A stretch of 64,000 nucleotides of DNA from Listeria_A hofi (GTDB lineage: Bacteria > Bacillota > Bacilli > Lactobacillales > Listeriaceae), in the NCBI RefSeq assembly GCF_963575615.1, contig NZ_CAUYTL010000004.1, positions 1 to 64,000 of the forward strand, in the 5' to 3' direction. The translations under genes and the position numbers were made by a program. The notes under the pieces were generated by a model. That model saw nothing but the letters and a program-made list of their open reading frames with translations. It searched no databases and had not been told where the DNA came from. Of this stretch, positions 1-9,290 are shown in pieces (within the stretch, counting starts at the first letter, position 1; the number at the start of each line of letters is the position of its first letter).

Positions 1-46
1 AAATACGTATCCAAAATCTAAATGCAGATTTTGGATACGTATTTTT
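1..46. terminator. Perfect inverted-repeat terminator
   Basis: Two 19-base arms (1-19 and 26-44) are exact reverse complements around a 6-base loop. The arms end in A/T runs on both sides, so the hairpin can stop transcription in either direction. It would serve the small minus-strand ORF at 96-242 and any gene entering from the left edge. Confidence 0.8.
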
Positions 47-95
47 CTAGGTCAGAGAACCTTTTGTCTCAGACTCGCTCAAAAGTTTATGTAGT

Positions 96-242
96 TTAGC
101 GTATGCCTAACTTTACGATATTCAAGTTATTCTTCTGTAGATTACGCCAAATGTCATTCCTCGATTTGGTCTTCTCCACAAAAATGCCCTTTTTCTCTAA
201 TTGTTGGATTACCTTGTTTAATACATCTTTATTTTCTTGCAA
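96..242 (-). CDS. Possible small hypothetical protein (48 aa)
   Basis: A minus-strand frame starts at TTG (242), with a GGAG about 9 bases upstream, and stops at 96, about 50 bases before the terminator at 1-46. The product is highly charged (Lys/Glu/Asn-rich, ending VKLGIR), with no membrane segment and no family I recognise. The opposite strand also holds an open frame (103-309), but that one is Phe/Leu/Cys-rich with no good ribosome site. The coding call rests only on the start signal, composition and terminator position. Confidence 0.3.
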   Translation of the reverse strand: MQENKDVLNKVIQQLEKKGIFVEKTKSRNDIWRNLQKNNLNIVKLGIR

Positions 243-480
243 ATGGTATCACTCCAATCGCCTTTTCAAAAACTATCCCGTTTATATTTTTTCTATAGGT
301 TCACTTTAACACAAAAACGTTGATAAAAATACCCCTTTTCAAAAAAAATTCTGGTATTTACGAATTATTTTTTATATTTGGTCCTTGTAAACGGTTTAAA
401 ACCGAATATTATACGCAAAAAAGGACTATGTAGCGAAATTTTGTTATAATTTAAAGACATGAAAAGAAGGAGTGATTTAA

Positions 481-690
481 ATGGCCATATCCAAGGCAAA
501 AAAAGCACGAATAAAGCGTGTCCGTGAGGGAGGATTAGATCCAACAATTCATAGGAGTGTTTTTGCAACAATCGATTTGCGAACACAACGAACAAAAACA
601 AAACAAGAAAAAGTAAACCAAAAGAAATACAAGCAATCTTATTCCGACGATGGACAAGAATGCTTGTATTTTTGTACCTGCTTATTTTAG
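481..690 (+). CDS. Small basic hypothetical protein (69 aa)
   Basis: The ATG at 481 follows a strong AGAAGGAG ribosome site, and a TATAAT box lies at 444-449. The first 50 residues are strongly basic (many Lys/Arg, start MAISKAKKARIKR), cytoplasmic in character, and have the regular look of a conserved small protein; I cannot name a family. The last 15-20 residues run straight through a terminator hairpin (625-674) and become Cys/Phe-rich. The original stop may therefore have been lost and the tail may be non-native. The gene ends convergently with hrtA, overlapping it by 9 bases. Confidence 0.65.
   Translation: MAISKAKKARIKRVREGGLDPTIHRSVFATIDLRTQRTKTKQEKVNQKKYKQSYSDDGQECLYFCTCLF
625..674 (+). 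terminator. Terminator inside the 3' end of the small ORF
   Basis: Arms at 625-635 and 661-671 are perfect 11-base complements, followed by a short T run. The hairpin lies upstream of the annotated stop at 688, which is unusual and suggests stop-codon loss. Confidence 0.6.
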
Positions 691-1347
691 ATAGCCGTCC
701 TCTATTCTTACCACACGATCTACTAAATCTAATACACGTTCATCGTGCGTAACCATAATAGCCGCCTTGTTATTCCGTTTCACTTCTTCTGCGATCATTT
801 GCACAACTTTATGTCCTCGACCCGCATCTAAACTCGCGGTCGGTTCGTCTGCCAAAATAATATCTGGATTGTTCATAAGTGCCCTTGCAATTGCTACTCT
901 TTGCTTTTCACCACCTGATAAGCTCTCTGGATAATTGTGCGCTCGCGAGCTTAGGCCTAGTTCCTTAAGCAATATGTCCGCTTTTTGTCTCGCTTGACCA
1001 CCACGATTTCCTGCCAATTCAGCAATGAGTAGTAGCTGGTCACGAATGTGTAGATAAGGAATGAGATTAGCACCTTGGAAGATGAATCCAACTTTATCAA
1101 GACGAATCTTTGTCAATGCTTTTCCAGAAAGTCCACTTAGCTCGGTGCCACCTATCGCGATTTCCCCAGCAGTTGGTGATAGTAAAGCACCCGCAATGGA
1201 TAAAAAAGTACTTTTCCCTGAGCCTGATGGACCAACAATAGCTACGAATTCTCCCTGCGCGACTTCTAAAGATACATTCTTCAAAACTTCTACGATTTGA
1301 TCTCCATCTTGATAACTTTTTGAGATATTTTTCATACTTAATGTCAT
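682..1347 (-). CDS. hrtA: HrtA heme efflux ABC transporter ATPase
   Basis: ATP-binding subunit (221 aa) of the HrtAB exporter, which relieves heme toxicity at the membrane. Walker A GPSGSGKS is at residues 39-46, the signature LSGGEKQR at about 143-150, and Walker B with the DEP motif at about 162-168. The start overlaps the hrtB stop (TAATG), so the two genes are translationally coupled. The MacB/LolD-like size and the partner permease, with hssS/hssR directly upstream, support the heme assignment over a generic antimicrobial-peptide exporter. In known systems HssR drives hrtAB when heme is in excess. Confidence 0.85.
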   Translation of the reverse strand: MTLSMKNISKSYQDGDQIVEVLKNVSLEVAQGEFVAIVGPSGSGKSTFLSIAGALLSPTAGEIAIGGTELSGLSGKALTKIRLDKVGFIFQGANLIPYLHIRDQLLLIAELAGNRGGQARQKADILLKELGLSSRAHNYPESLSGGEKQRVAIARALMNNPDIILADEPTASLDAGRGHKVVQMIAEEVKRNNKAAIMVTHDERVLDLVDRVVRIEDGYLK

Positions 1348-2435
1348 TAGATTGCCCTCCCGATTGCTTCTAGTGCATCTACTTTAGCCACACGATATAG
1401 TGATAACATCGAGCCGGCCACCGCGACGATGAGAAAGAGTACTGAGCAGCCAATTGCGAGAGCAGGGTCAAGTGTAAACGGCATACTGGCAGGTAAAATA
1501 GCAGCAAGTCCGAATGTTAAACCATTGCCGATTGCTAAACTGACAACCGATAAAAATAGAACTTGACTAATAATACTCCTTCCAAGATAGGCGGTTCCTG
1601 CACCCACTGCTTTTAACACGCCAAATTGATTAATTTTTTGGATTGTAATAACATAGAAAAATGCCGCGAGGACGAAAGCTGCGATAACAAACAAGAAAGC
1701 AATCATCATGAGCAGCGAGCCTTGTTCTTCAGAATAGCCTGGTATGCCTTGGAGAACTTCTTTACTGGATGCAAGTTCGAGTTTTCCAAGCGTCAAACTT
1801 TCGGCCTTACTTTCGGAAATATCAAGTGCAACAGCGGTATATTCGCCTTGTGCGGCCTGATTCGTTTGGTGAATGAGACTCCAAGCATCCCAGCCCACGA
1901 AAATAACTGGCGAGTGACTAAACGTGTTATTTTTTGTGAAGCCTGTTATCCTAAACTGCTGACCGGTAGCACTGTCTTTCATGTTGCTGTTTAGTGTATA
2001 CCCTGATTCCTTGAGTGAAATATCGGCTATTACTTCATTTTCAGCTTTCGGTGCCATCCCTTCTGTTATCGTTGGTTTTATAAAACTGCCTTTATCCATA
2101 CCAAAATAAGTGATATCCGTTTTTTTGTCTTTTTTCGGTGGCGTAATCGTTCCCATTTGCACACCAAGATTCGCGCTCTCTTTTTTGCTTAGTTGCTTTG
2201 TAATTTCTTGCGTTTCGGATGCGGTTAAATTCGAGCGGGTTAAGCGGTTATCTGAGTCTTTCTGCAACACGTAATAAGTTGCGGGACTTGATGAAATCGC
2301 GGCTCCATTGTCATTTGCAAGACCGTTTGCTAGGCCAGTGACAAATAACACCAACCAGGCAATCAATACCATGATTAAACCGATTAAAAAGTAGCGTAAT
2401 TTTGCGTGTTTCAATTCTCTTAATGCCAAAAACAT
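1347..2435 (-). CDS. hrtB: HrtB heme efflux ABC permease
   Basis: FtsX/MacB-type permease (362 aa) with one N-terminal membrane segment (about 15-38), a large extracytoplasmic domain, and three C-terminal segments. The N-terminus (MFLALRELKHAKLRY) strongly resembles known HrtB proteins. The ATG at 2435 is chosen over the upstream TTG at 2444 because GGAGGAG sits 9 bases before it. The gene leads the hrtBA operon behind a likely HssR box. Confidence 0.85.
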   Translation of the reverse strand: MFLALRELKHAKLRYFLIGLIMVLIAWLVLFVTGLANGLANDNGAAISSSPATYYVLQKDSDNRLTRSNLTASETQEITKQLSKKESANLGVQMGTITPPKKDKKTDITYFGMDKGSFIKPTITEGMAPKAENEVIADISLKESGYTLNSNMKDSATGQQFRITGFTKNNTFSHSPVIFVGWDAWSLIHQTNQAAQGEYTAVALDISESKAESLTLGKLELASSKEVLQGIPGYSEEQGSLLMMIAFLFVIAAFVLAAFFYVITIQKINQFGVLKAVGAGTAYLGRSIISQVLFLSVVSLAIGNGLTFGLAAILPASMPFTLDPALAIGCSVLFLIVAVAGSMLSLYRVAKVDALEAIGRAI

Positions 2436-2479
2436 TCCGTTCAACTCCTCCTAAGATCTTACGCTTAGTTTAATGGAGT

Positions 2480-2499
2480 ATTGTAAACGGAATGTGAAT
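2480..2499 (-). promoter_or_regulatory. Probable HssR-binding direct repeat
   Basis: Read on the minus strand this is ATTCACATT-CC-GTTTACAAT, a near match to the published S. aureus HssR direct repeat (GTTCATATT, two bases, GTTCATATT). It lies 45 bases upstream of hrtB, in the short gap after hssS, where promoter control of hrtBA is expected. Confidence 0.7.
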
Positions 2500-2505
2500 C
2501 GGATT

Positions 2506-3891
2506 TTACAAATTAATTTTTGGCAAAGTGACAATAAATGTCGTGCCTTGTCCTAGCTTACTTTCTACAAAAATGGTGCCATTATGCAGGTCGATAATTT
2601 TTTTACTGATGGAAAGACCGAGGCCACTAGAATCTTCTTCGCGTATCCGGCTCTGATCGGCTTTGTAGAATCGACTGAAAATATGTTCCTTATCTTTATC
2701 GCTTATTCCGATACCATTATCAGCTACTTCCACGACGACTTCATTGGCTTTTTCATACAAATGGATCTTAATAGTCCCGCCTTTTGATGTGAATTTCATC
2801 GCGTTCGTCAATAAATTCGACCAAACTTGATAGAGGAGCTCGGCGTCTCCGGTGTACATCACGCCCTCGAGTTCAACATCCATTGTCAGCTCTTTTTCAC
2901 GCCAGCTCCATTCTGTCATCTGTAATAATTGACGCCACTGCGCTTCTAGTTGGAACGTTTCTTTTTTTCGTAACGTTGCTTCTTGATCTAGTGATGCAAG
3001 CGTTAATAGCTGCTTCGTCAAGGAAGATAAGCGCATTGTTTCTTCTGATAAAACGGCTAAATATTCCGCCCGTTCTTTTTCTGTCAATGTTTCTGAGCGT
3101 AGTAATGTCGCAAAACCTTGCATGGATGTGAGCGGTGATTGTAATTCGTGCGAGACATTCGCCACAAACTCCTGACGCGCAGCCTCTGATTTCTCGAGTT
3201 CGCTAGCCATTTTGGAAAAAGATGCTGCCAGCTGGCCTATTTCATCCTTGCGCCGAACTTGTAATGCTACATCATAGTTCCCTTTACGAATTTTCTTAGT
3301 CGCATTAGTCAATTTTATAATTGGGCTCACTATGTACCTACCACTAATAAGCACAAGTAAGATACTAATAATCGATGTAAACGTAAGAATCAGCGCGAAA
3401 AAAATGCGCAACTCTCCAAATTGCTTTTCTGGATCTTGCCTTAGAAAAAGTGCCTTCGTTTCTCCGTCCGTTTTGATTGGTACACCAATTGTATTGCGCA
3501 CATCATTATCAAAAAATCCTGTGATGAAGAACCCTGTTTCGAACGTATCAATACCATGATAAGTTTCACTAGCTAGCACTTGTTGCACTGTTTTTTCTGG
3601 CAAATCATTTTTCCTGAATTCGCCACCAAAATAGTTGGACTCCATTTTACCATCTGTTAGGAATAATTCGTAGCCCAATGCGCCGACACTTTGAAGGTAA
3701 CTATCTAGTGAGACAGTTTCATTTTCTTGATAAAACGATTGGATTTCACGAGCCATTTCGGTTACTTTTTCATCGTTAAACGGCTTTAATTTCACTTGAT
3801 AGTAAATATTAGCAAAGAGGAATCCGAGTAGGCTACTGGCAAGAATAACAACGAGCATCGTGACGACAATACGAATATAGAGCGTTTTCAT
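2506..3891 (-). CDS. hssS: HssS heme-sensing histidine kinase
   Basis: Membrane sensor kinase (461 aa). Membrane segments at about 9-29 and 163-185 flank an extracellular sensor domain. A HAMP region follows (about 186-235), then the phosphoacceptor His248 in NVSHELQSP and a C-terminal ATPase with DNGIG and GLGLS motifs. The sensor end contains YHGI and the TGFFDN block that I recall from S. aureus HssS, which supports heme sensing specifically. It overlaps hssR by 4 bases and is co-transcribed with it. Confidence 0.85.
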   Translation of the reverse strand: MKTLYIRIVVTMLVVILASSLLGFLFANIYYQVKLKPFNDEKVTEMAREIQSFYQENETVSLDSYLQSVGALGYELFLTDGKMESNYFGGEFRKNDLPEKTVQQVLASETYHGIDTFETGFFITGFFDNDVRNTIGVPIKTDGETKALFLRQDPEKQFGELRIFFALILTFTSIISILLVLISGRYIVSPIIKLTNATKKIRKGNYDVALQVRRKDEIGQLAASFSKMASELEKSEAARQEFVANVSHELQSPLTSMQGFATLLRSETLTEKERAEYLAVLSEETMRLSSLTKQLLTLASLDQEATLRKKETFQLEAQWRQLLQMTEWSWREKELTMDVELEGVMYTGDAELLYQVWSNLLTNAMKFTSKGGTIKIHLYEKANEVVVEVADNGIGISDKDKEHIFSRFYKADQSRIREEDSSGLGLSISKKIIDLHNGTIFVESKLGQGTTFIVTLPKINL

Positions 3892-4565
3892 ATCGTTTCC
3901 TCAAGTTTATAGCCAACGCCACGCACGGTTGTAATTTTTATACCGTTTTTATGCTCGTCAAAGTGGTCTCGTAAACGTTTGATATGTACATCTATCGTGC
4001 GGTCGCTACCATCATAATCACGTTGCCAAATCCGTTCGATTAATTCTTCTCGTGTAAAAATACGGCCTGGATAACTTGCCAGTTGGTAAAGTAACTCGAA
4101 TTCTTTTACCGGTATCATGATTTCGCGTTGACCGACTGTGATGCCATAACTTTTTTGGTCAATCGTAATATTACCGATTTTAATTTTTGATTCGCTTGAT
4201 TGATTGGATCGGCGTAACAATGCCCGGATTCGGAAAACCAGTTCTTGAGGCTCAAATGGCTTGGTGATATAGTCGTCTGTTCCTACTTCAAAACCCCGCG
4301 CTTTATCTACAAGCGCATCTTTGGCAGTCAACATAATAACCGGTATTTCTGGATAGCTTTGGTGCATTTTTTGACAAAGTTCGAACCCATCCATTTTCGG
4401 CATCATAATATCAATGACAGCCAGATGTACGTGTTGGTTATCAACAATCGTTTCGGCCTCAGCTCCATCACGTGCTTCCAAGACATGAAACCCCTCTGTA
4501 CGAAGACAATGCCCGATTAGTTGGCGAATGTGCCGATCGTCATCTACTACTAGAATCTGTTTCAT
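3888..4565 (-). CDS. hssR: HssR heme response regulator
   Basis: OmpR/PhoB-type regulator of 225 aa. The receiver domain (1-115) has the acidic pocket DDD at 8-10, phosphoacceptor Asp52 and the conserved Lys in ITKPF. The winged-helix domain (about 125-222) carries the DVHIKRLR recognition region. A strong AGGAGAGGAG ribosome site precedes the ATG. It is first gene of the hssRS pair, and the likely target hrtBA lies immediately downstream on the same strand. Confidence 0.85.
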   Translation of the reverse strand: MKQILVVDDDRHIRQLIGHCLRTEGFHVLEARDGAEAETIVDNQHVHLAVIDIMMPKMDGFELCQKMHQSYPEIPVIMLTAKDALVDKARGFEVGTDDYITKPFEPQELVFRIRALLRRSNQSSESKIKIGNITIDQKSYGITVGQREIMIPVKEFELLYQLASYPGRIFTREELIERIWQRDYDGSDRTIDVHIKRLRDHFDEHKNGIKITTVRGVGYKLEETI

Positions 4566-4601
4566 CTTGTCACTCCTCTCCTTTAGCTACATCATACCAA
4601 A

Positions 4602-4637
4602 AACCATGTCGCACTTAACTAGGCAACGTGGTTTATT
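4602..4637 (-). terminator. Terminator after glnQ-like gene
   Basis: Arms AAACCATGTCGC and GCAACGTGGTTT form an imperfect hairpin just past the ABC ATPase stop. On the minus strand it is followed by a T run. Confidence 0.5.
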
Positions 4638-4641
4638 AACA

Positions 4642-5370
4642 TTACAGCACTTTTTCTAAAAAACTAATCGTACGTTCGTGTTTTGGTGCGTCAAATACTT
4701 GCTCTGGTGTGCCTTCTTCCACGATATAACCGCCGTCCATAAAAATCACGCGATCACCGACCTCTTTTGCGAAGCCCATCTCATGTGTGACAACCATCAT
4801 CGTCATACCTTCTTTCGCCAAATCCTTCATAACCCCTAAAACTTCACCGACCATTTCGGGATCGAGTGCGGATGTTGGTTCGTCAAAAAGCATGATATCT
4901 GGATTCATCGCAAGTGCTCGTGCAATCGCCACACGTTGTTTTTGCCCACCAGAAAGTTGACTCGGTAAAGCATCAGCTTTATCTGCTAGCCCAACACGTT
5001 GCAAAAGCGCAAGAGCATTTTTTTGTGCGTCTTCTTTGGACTGCTTGCCAAGCTCAGTTGGAGCAAGCATGATATTTTTCAAAACAGACATATGCGGGAA
5101 AAGATTGAAATGCTGAAATACCATACCAATGTTTTCGCGGACTTTATTAATATCCGTTTTCTTGTCTGTGATTTGGTAGTCATCAACAATCACATCGCCT
5201 GCTGTTATTTCTTCGAGCTTATTCATGCAACGCAAAAATGTACTTTTACCAGATCCAGATGGACCGATAACACAAACTACTTCGCCTTCTGCTACTTCCA
5301 GATTGATTCCTTTTAAAACTTCATTCGTACCAAAGCTCTTCTTTAGATCGGTTACTTTTAGTTTAGTCAT
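4642..5370 (-). CDS. glnQ: Polar amino-acid (glutamine-type) ABC transporter ATPase
   Basis: ATPase of 242 aa with Walker A GPSGSGKS, signature LSGGQKQR, Walker B MLFDEP and the H-loop VTHEMGF typical of the GlnQ/HisP class. Its start overlaps the preceding gene by 8 bases, so it pairs with that fused binding protein-permease. It energises import of glutamine or a related polar amino acid. The exact substrate cannot be read from the sequence. Confidence 0.85.
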   Translation of the reverse strand: MTKLKVTDLKKSFGTNEVLKGINLEVAEGEVVCVIGPSGSGKSTFLRCMNKLEEITAGDVIVDDYQITDKKTDINKVRENIGMVFQHFNLFPHMSVLKNIMLAPTELGKQSKEDAQKNALALLQRVGLADKADALPSQLSGGQKQRVAIARALAMNPDIMLFDEPTSALDPEMVGEVLGVMKDLAKEGMTMMVVTHEMGFAKEVGDRVIFMDGGYIVEEGTPEQVFDAPKHERTISFLEKVL

Positions 5371-6796
5371 TATTTACCCTCCGTTCCATCCAGTTCGATA
5401 GTTTCGTTAAGGCGGTGATGACAATCAAGTACATGATTGCGACAATCAGCCAAATAGTCGATGATTCGAATGTACGAGCGATGATAATTTTACCGGATTG
5501 AGTAAGTTCAACAAGACCGATAACACTCATGATTGACGTATCTTTCAACGTGATAACAAACTGATTGATGAACGACGGAATCATGACGCGAACCGCTTGC
5601 GGGAGAATAATTTTAATCATCGTTTTGCCGTATGGTAGGCCAAGTGAGCGACCTGCTTCCATTTGACCTTTATCAATAGCTTGGATTCCGCCGCGAATAA
5701 TTTCAGTAATGTAAGCTCCTGCATTTAAACTTAGCGTAATCACTGCTGCAACGGTAGCATCCATTTTAAAGCCCATTGCTTCGGGAATACCAAAATAGAT
5801 GAAGAAAGCTAAAACGATTAATGGAATACCGCGGAAAATATCAACGTAAACTGTTGCAATACCACGTAATAATTTGCTGCGACTTACTTTTAAGAATCCA
5901 AACAAGAGACCTAAAGCAGCTGCGAAAACAAGAGAAATAAGCGTTAATTTAATTGTGTACCAGAGGCCTAAAAGTAATGCTGGTAGGCTTTCAATGAGCA
6001 AATCCCAGAATGATTGAGGTTTTACATCGCTACCAATATAGCTGTCCAAAATTTCTTGATATTCCCCACTTGCTTTAATATTTGTCAAACCAGCATTGAA
6101 TTTCTTAAGTAACTCTTGGTTTTTGCCTTTATTCACCGCAAAACCGTAAGAATTTCCTTTTTCTTTTTCTGTGACAATATCAAGACCATTTCCTTGTTTC
6201 ACGCCATAAGCAAGCACAGGATAGTCATCGAAGCAAGCAACAGAGTTCCCTGTTCTAACATCTGCATACATACTTGCAGAATCATCGAAAGGTACAAGTG
6301 TATAGCCGTATTTGTCTTTATTAGCATCCGCAAAAGCGTAGCCTTCTGTTCCCGTCTTGACAGCGACTTTTTTGCCGTGTAGATCTTCGTAAGATTTAAT
6401 CGAATCGTCACCTTTTTTGATGGCCATAACGATGCCGGACTCAAAATAAGGATCAGAGAAATCAAATTTTTGTTTGCGTTCATCCGTGATACTCATACCC
6501 GCGATAACGCCATCCACTTGATTACTTGTCAGTGCTTGAACTGCCGCGTTAAAACCTAGTGGCTTTACATTGTATTGAAAATCTTGATCTTTGGCGATAG
6601 CTTTTAGGATGTCCATATCGATTCCAACTAGCTCGCCTTTTTCGTTCTGAAATTCAAACGGGGCAAATGTTTCATCCGTTCCGATTTCATATACTTTCTG
6701 CTCTACTGCTTGTGCATTTGGCACAAAGCTACCTGCGACCATTGCGAACACTGCCATGAATGATAGCAGTAAAAATAGTATTTTCGTTTTTTTCAT
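5363..6796 (-). CDS. Fused amino-acid binding protein and ABC permease
   Basis: One chain of 477 aa joins a secretion signal (about 1-28), a family 3 solute-binding domain (about 35-260) and a HisM/GlnP-type permease domain with several membrane segments (about 270-470) containing the EAGRSLGLPYG coupling motif. The ATG at 6796 is preferred because GGGGAGG lies 5 bases before it. This architecture matches the fused glutamine transporter known in Listeria (lmo0847-like) and in lactic acid bacteria. It needs the adjacent ATPase. Confidence 0.85.
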   Translation of the reverse strand: MKKTKILFLLLSFMAVFAMVAGSFVPNAQAVEQKVYEIGTDETFAPFEFQNEKGELVGIDMDILKAIAKDQDFQYNVKPLGFNAAVQALTSNQVDGVIAGMSITDERKQKFDFSDPYFESGIVMAIKKGDDSIKSYEDLHGKKVAVKTGTEGYAFADANKDKYGYTLVPFDDSASMYADVRTGNSVACFDDYPVLAYGVKQGNGLDIVTEKEKGNSYGFAVNKGKNQELLKKFNAGLTNIKASGEYQEILDSYIGSDVKPQSFWDLLIESLPALLLGLWYTIKLTLISLVFAAALGLLFGFLKVSRSKLLRGIATVYVDIFRGIPLIVLAFFIYFGIPEAMGFKMDATVAAVITLSLNAGAYITEIIRGGIQAIDKGQMEAGRSLGLPYGKTMIKIILPQAVRVMIPSFINQFVITLKDTSIMSVIGLVELTQSGKIIIARTFESSTIWLIVAIMYLIVITALTKLSNWMERRVNND

Positions 6797-6940
6797 TTTT
6801 TCCTCCCCATTTTGCAAGTATGTATATAAAATGTTCCTTTACTTTTGATGCGGTACAAACATAACACTTTCTCGATTTTATCATAATGTAACCTTATTGA
6901 AAATACCCAATTCAGATAAGGTTAAATGGACATCATAAGA

Positions 6941-6976
6941 AAACCTCGGAATAATAGCGCTATTCCAAGGTTTTTT
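6941..6976 (-). terminator. Terminator after MetE-like gene
   Basis: A GC-containing hairpin centred on GCGC, with GGAATA/TATTCC arms and T runs on both sides. It sits 30 bases past the stop of the MetE-like gene. Confidence 0.7.
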
Positions 6977-7002
6977 AATCATTTTTAAAATTTTGTTAGG
7001 CT

Positions 7003-8103
7003 TCAATTGCCCCATACGTCTTTAGCAATGGCTACAACGTGCGCTAACTTCGCCCATTGTTCATCTTCCGTAAGTATGTTCCCTTCTTCTGTCGAGGCAA
7101 AACCGCATTGTGGACTTAGGCAAAGTTGAGATAGCGGCACAAATTCAGATGCTTCTTTAATTCTTGCTTTAATTACTTCTGGGTCTTCTAGCGTGCCATT
7201 TTTCGATGTGACAAGGCCAAGAATTATTTTCAAATCTGGTCGCTTTACGTAGCGCAATGGAGCGAAATCACCAGAACGATCATTGTCGTATTCTAAGAAG
7301 AAACCATCAATATTAAGGCCGCCAAATAGCGTTTCGGCCACTGGCTCGTATCCTCCTGAGGCAATCCATGTCGAACGGAAATTGCCACGACAAATGTGCA
7401 TCGTAATAACCATATCATCCGGCTTTTCGGAGATTGCTTCATTGATTAGATTTTTATACGTCTCTTGCAATGTATCTGGATCAAAGCCACGTGCACGGAC
7501 GACTTCTCGCTGCTCGTCAGAACATAGATAGCTCCATGATGTATCGTCTAGTTGCAAGTAACGACAACCCGCATCATAAAAAGCCTGAATCGCCTGCTTA
7601 TACGCGTTCGCCAAATCTTGAACAAACAGCTCGTTGTCCGCCAAGTACGGCGCGTATTCCATATCCCCCCGATAATGCAACATCGCCGGGCTTGGAATCG
7701 TCATTTTGGCAACGGCATCCTCTCCCGCAATGCTATGTAAAAATTGATAATCTGCAATCATTGGATGATTACCGAACTTAATTGGCGCGACAATTTTGAC
7801 AGAATGTGTCTTTGTTTGGACATTAGCGAACTGAATACCGTCCTGCGCGTCGTATCCTTCCACGCCATCCAAACCTTCTAGGAAATCAAAATGCCACCAA
7901 GCACGGCGGAATTCGCCATCCGTCACAGCTTTTAGTCCAGCTTCTTTCTGCTTTGCTACGATTGACCGAATTTCAGCATCTTCTATTGCACGTAATTCTT
8001 CGGCTCCAATCTTGCCCGCCGCCTTATCCAACCTCGCCTGTTTAATCGCTTCTGTTCTCAAAATACTACCAACTTGATCTGCTCTAAATGGTGCTTTTCC
8101 CAT
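7003..8103 (-). CDS. MetE C-terminal-domain-like methyltransferase (YxjG/YxjH type)
   Basis: A protein of 366 aa made only of the catalytic (C-terminal) barrel of cobalamin-independent methionine synthase, without the N-terminal half of full MetE (about 750 aa). Zinc-ligand motifs are visible: HICRGN in the middle and a C-terminal CLSPQCGF. This short class moves methyl groups between sulfur compounds; its true donor is uncertain. The ATG at 8103 has GGAGTGG 8 bases upstream; a GTG lies three codons earlier. It is a single-gene unit with its own terminator. Confidence 0.8.
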   Translation of the reverse strand: MGKAPFRADQVGSILRTEAIKQARLDKAAGKIGAEELRAIEDAEIRSIVAKQKEAGLKAVTDGEFRRAWWHFDFLEGLDGVEGYDAQDGIQFANVQTKTHSVKIVAPIKFGNHPMIADYQFLHSIAGEDAVAKMTIPSPAMLHYRGDMEYAPYLADNELFVQDLANAYKQAIQAFYDAGCRYLQLDDTSWSYLCSDEQREVVRARGFDPDTLQETYKNLINEAISEKPDDMVITMHICRGNFRSTWIASGGYEPVAETLFGGLNIDGFFLEYDNDRSGDFAPLRYVKRPDLKIILGLVTSKNGTLEDPEVIKARIKEASEFVPLSQLCLSPQCGFASTEEGNILTEDEQWAKLAHVVAIAKDVWGN

Positions 8104-8125
8104 ACTCTCCACTCCAATCTTGAAA

Positions 8126-8166
8126 TTTGAAAAAACCGAACCCGTTTCACCAGGTTCAGCCTTTTT
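8126..8166 (-). terminator. Terminator after ridA
   Basis: GAACC and GGTTC arms with flanking A and T runs lie directly after the ridA stop and upstream of the MetE-like gene. Confidence 0.65.
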
Positions 8167-8169
8167 ATC

Positions 8170-8547
8170 CTATGCTTCCGCGATTACTTCAATTTCAATA
8201 TCTGCATCATTCGGCAATTTCGCAACTTGAAAAGCGCTACGTGCCGGGTAATCCCCTTCAAAAAACGATGCGTATATCTCATTGACCGCCACAAAATTAC
8301 CAAGATCCTTGAATAATACCGTTGTTTTGACGATTTTATCGAGACTTGAGCCGCCAGCTTCTAATACCGCTTTAATATTGGCAAATGCTTGCTTCGTTTG
8401 TGCTTCAACGCCAGCCGCCATTTCACCGGTTGCCGGATCAATGCCCAATTGCCCCGATGCATAAATAAAGCCATTTACTTTCACTGCTTGAGAATATGGT
8501 CCCAACGCTTTTGGTGCTTGATCTGTGTGAATAATCTCTTTTGTCAT
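8170..8547 (-). CDS. ridA: RidA-family enamine/imine deaminase
   Basis: A 125-aa YjgF/YER057c/UK114 protein of normal family length. RidA hydrolyses reactive 2-aminoacrylate-type enamines produced by PLP enzymes, in the cytoplasm as a trimer. Visible hallmarks are GPYSQA near the N-terminus, the YASGQ segment, and the catalytic Arg within PARSAFQV near the C-terminus. It is a single gene between the MetE-like gene and an integral membrane protein. Confidence 0.9.
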   Translation of the reverse strand: MTKEIIHTDQAPKALGPYSQAVKVNGFIYASGQLGIDPATGEMAAGVEAQTKQAFANIKAVLEAGGSSLDKIVKTTVLFKDLGNFVAVNEIYASFFEGDYPARSAFQVAKLPNDADIEIEVIAEA

Positions 8548-8612
8548 GTATAAATCCTCCTAGTTATGGTTTATGTTAGTATTGTATGTTAATTCAGATA
8601 GTTTTGCAATCT

Positions 8613-9290
8613 TTAAATAGGTAACTTCTCTCGGAAATTATGCCAACGCTCGATAATAAGCTGTTGAACCTGCCCCGTAACATCGTGTACATTGGACATA
8701 AACACTTGAATCAACAGATAAATACCAACAAACGTAATCACTGCCACCAGCAAGAACACCAAAAGGCTAATCCAATAAACGTCTACACGCGACTTTTCAT
8801 AGTGACCAATAATAAAATACATAATGGCAAATGGCAAAAAGAATAAGGCGACAAAACAAAGCAATATAGAAAATAACACTGAACCGAACAACGTCAAGAT
8901 AATTGAAATAATTAAAACAACGAGCGGAAAAGTAATCATGCCACCAATACCCGCAGCACTCTTCATAAATGTCACTTCTTTAATGCCCATCACATATCGA
9001 ATCGCAGCCCAAGCAACTGTAATATTCAACAACATCAAAATCAGCATGTAAATAAAAACCTGACCTGACGAAACGAAAATCGCAGTAACTATCTTTTGGA
9101 TGATGGGATACTCCTGTAATGAATTAACTATTACCCCTTTCATATTCCAGCTGTATTGCAGCGAAAGCCCAATCACAAATAAAAGTACGTGAAGCAAACC
9201 AAAATACCCCTTCTCTTTACTAGCCTGCATACTCGTTCTTACAGGACGCGCAATCGTCATCCCCACATATGAAACATAATCACGAATCAT
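8613..9290 (-). CDS. Multi-pass membrane protein of unknown function
   Basis: A 225-aa protein with five or six predicted membrane segments (about 32-48, 70-95, 112-140, 145-165, 173-200). The overall look resembles Yip1-like small membrane proteins, but I see no diagnostic motif and assign no function. It diverges from the DUF1294 gene across 102 bases. Confidence 0.7.
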   Translation of the reverse strand: MIRDYVSYVGMTIARPVRTSMQASKEKGYFGLLHVLLFVIGLSLQYSWNMKGVIVNSLQEYPIIQKIVTAIFVSSGQVFIYMLILMLLNITVAWAAIRYVMGIKEVTFMKSAAGIGGMITFPLVVLIISIILTLFGSVLFSILLCFVALFFLPFAIMYFIIGHYEKSRVDVYWISLLVFLLVAVITFVGIYLLIQVFMSNVHDVTGQVQQLIIERWHNFREKLPI

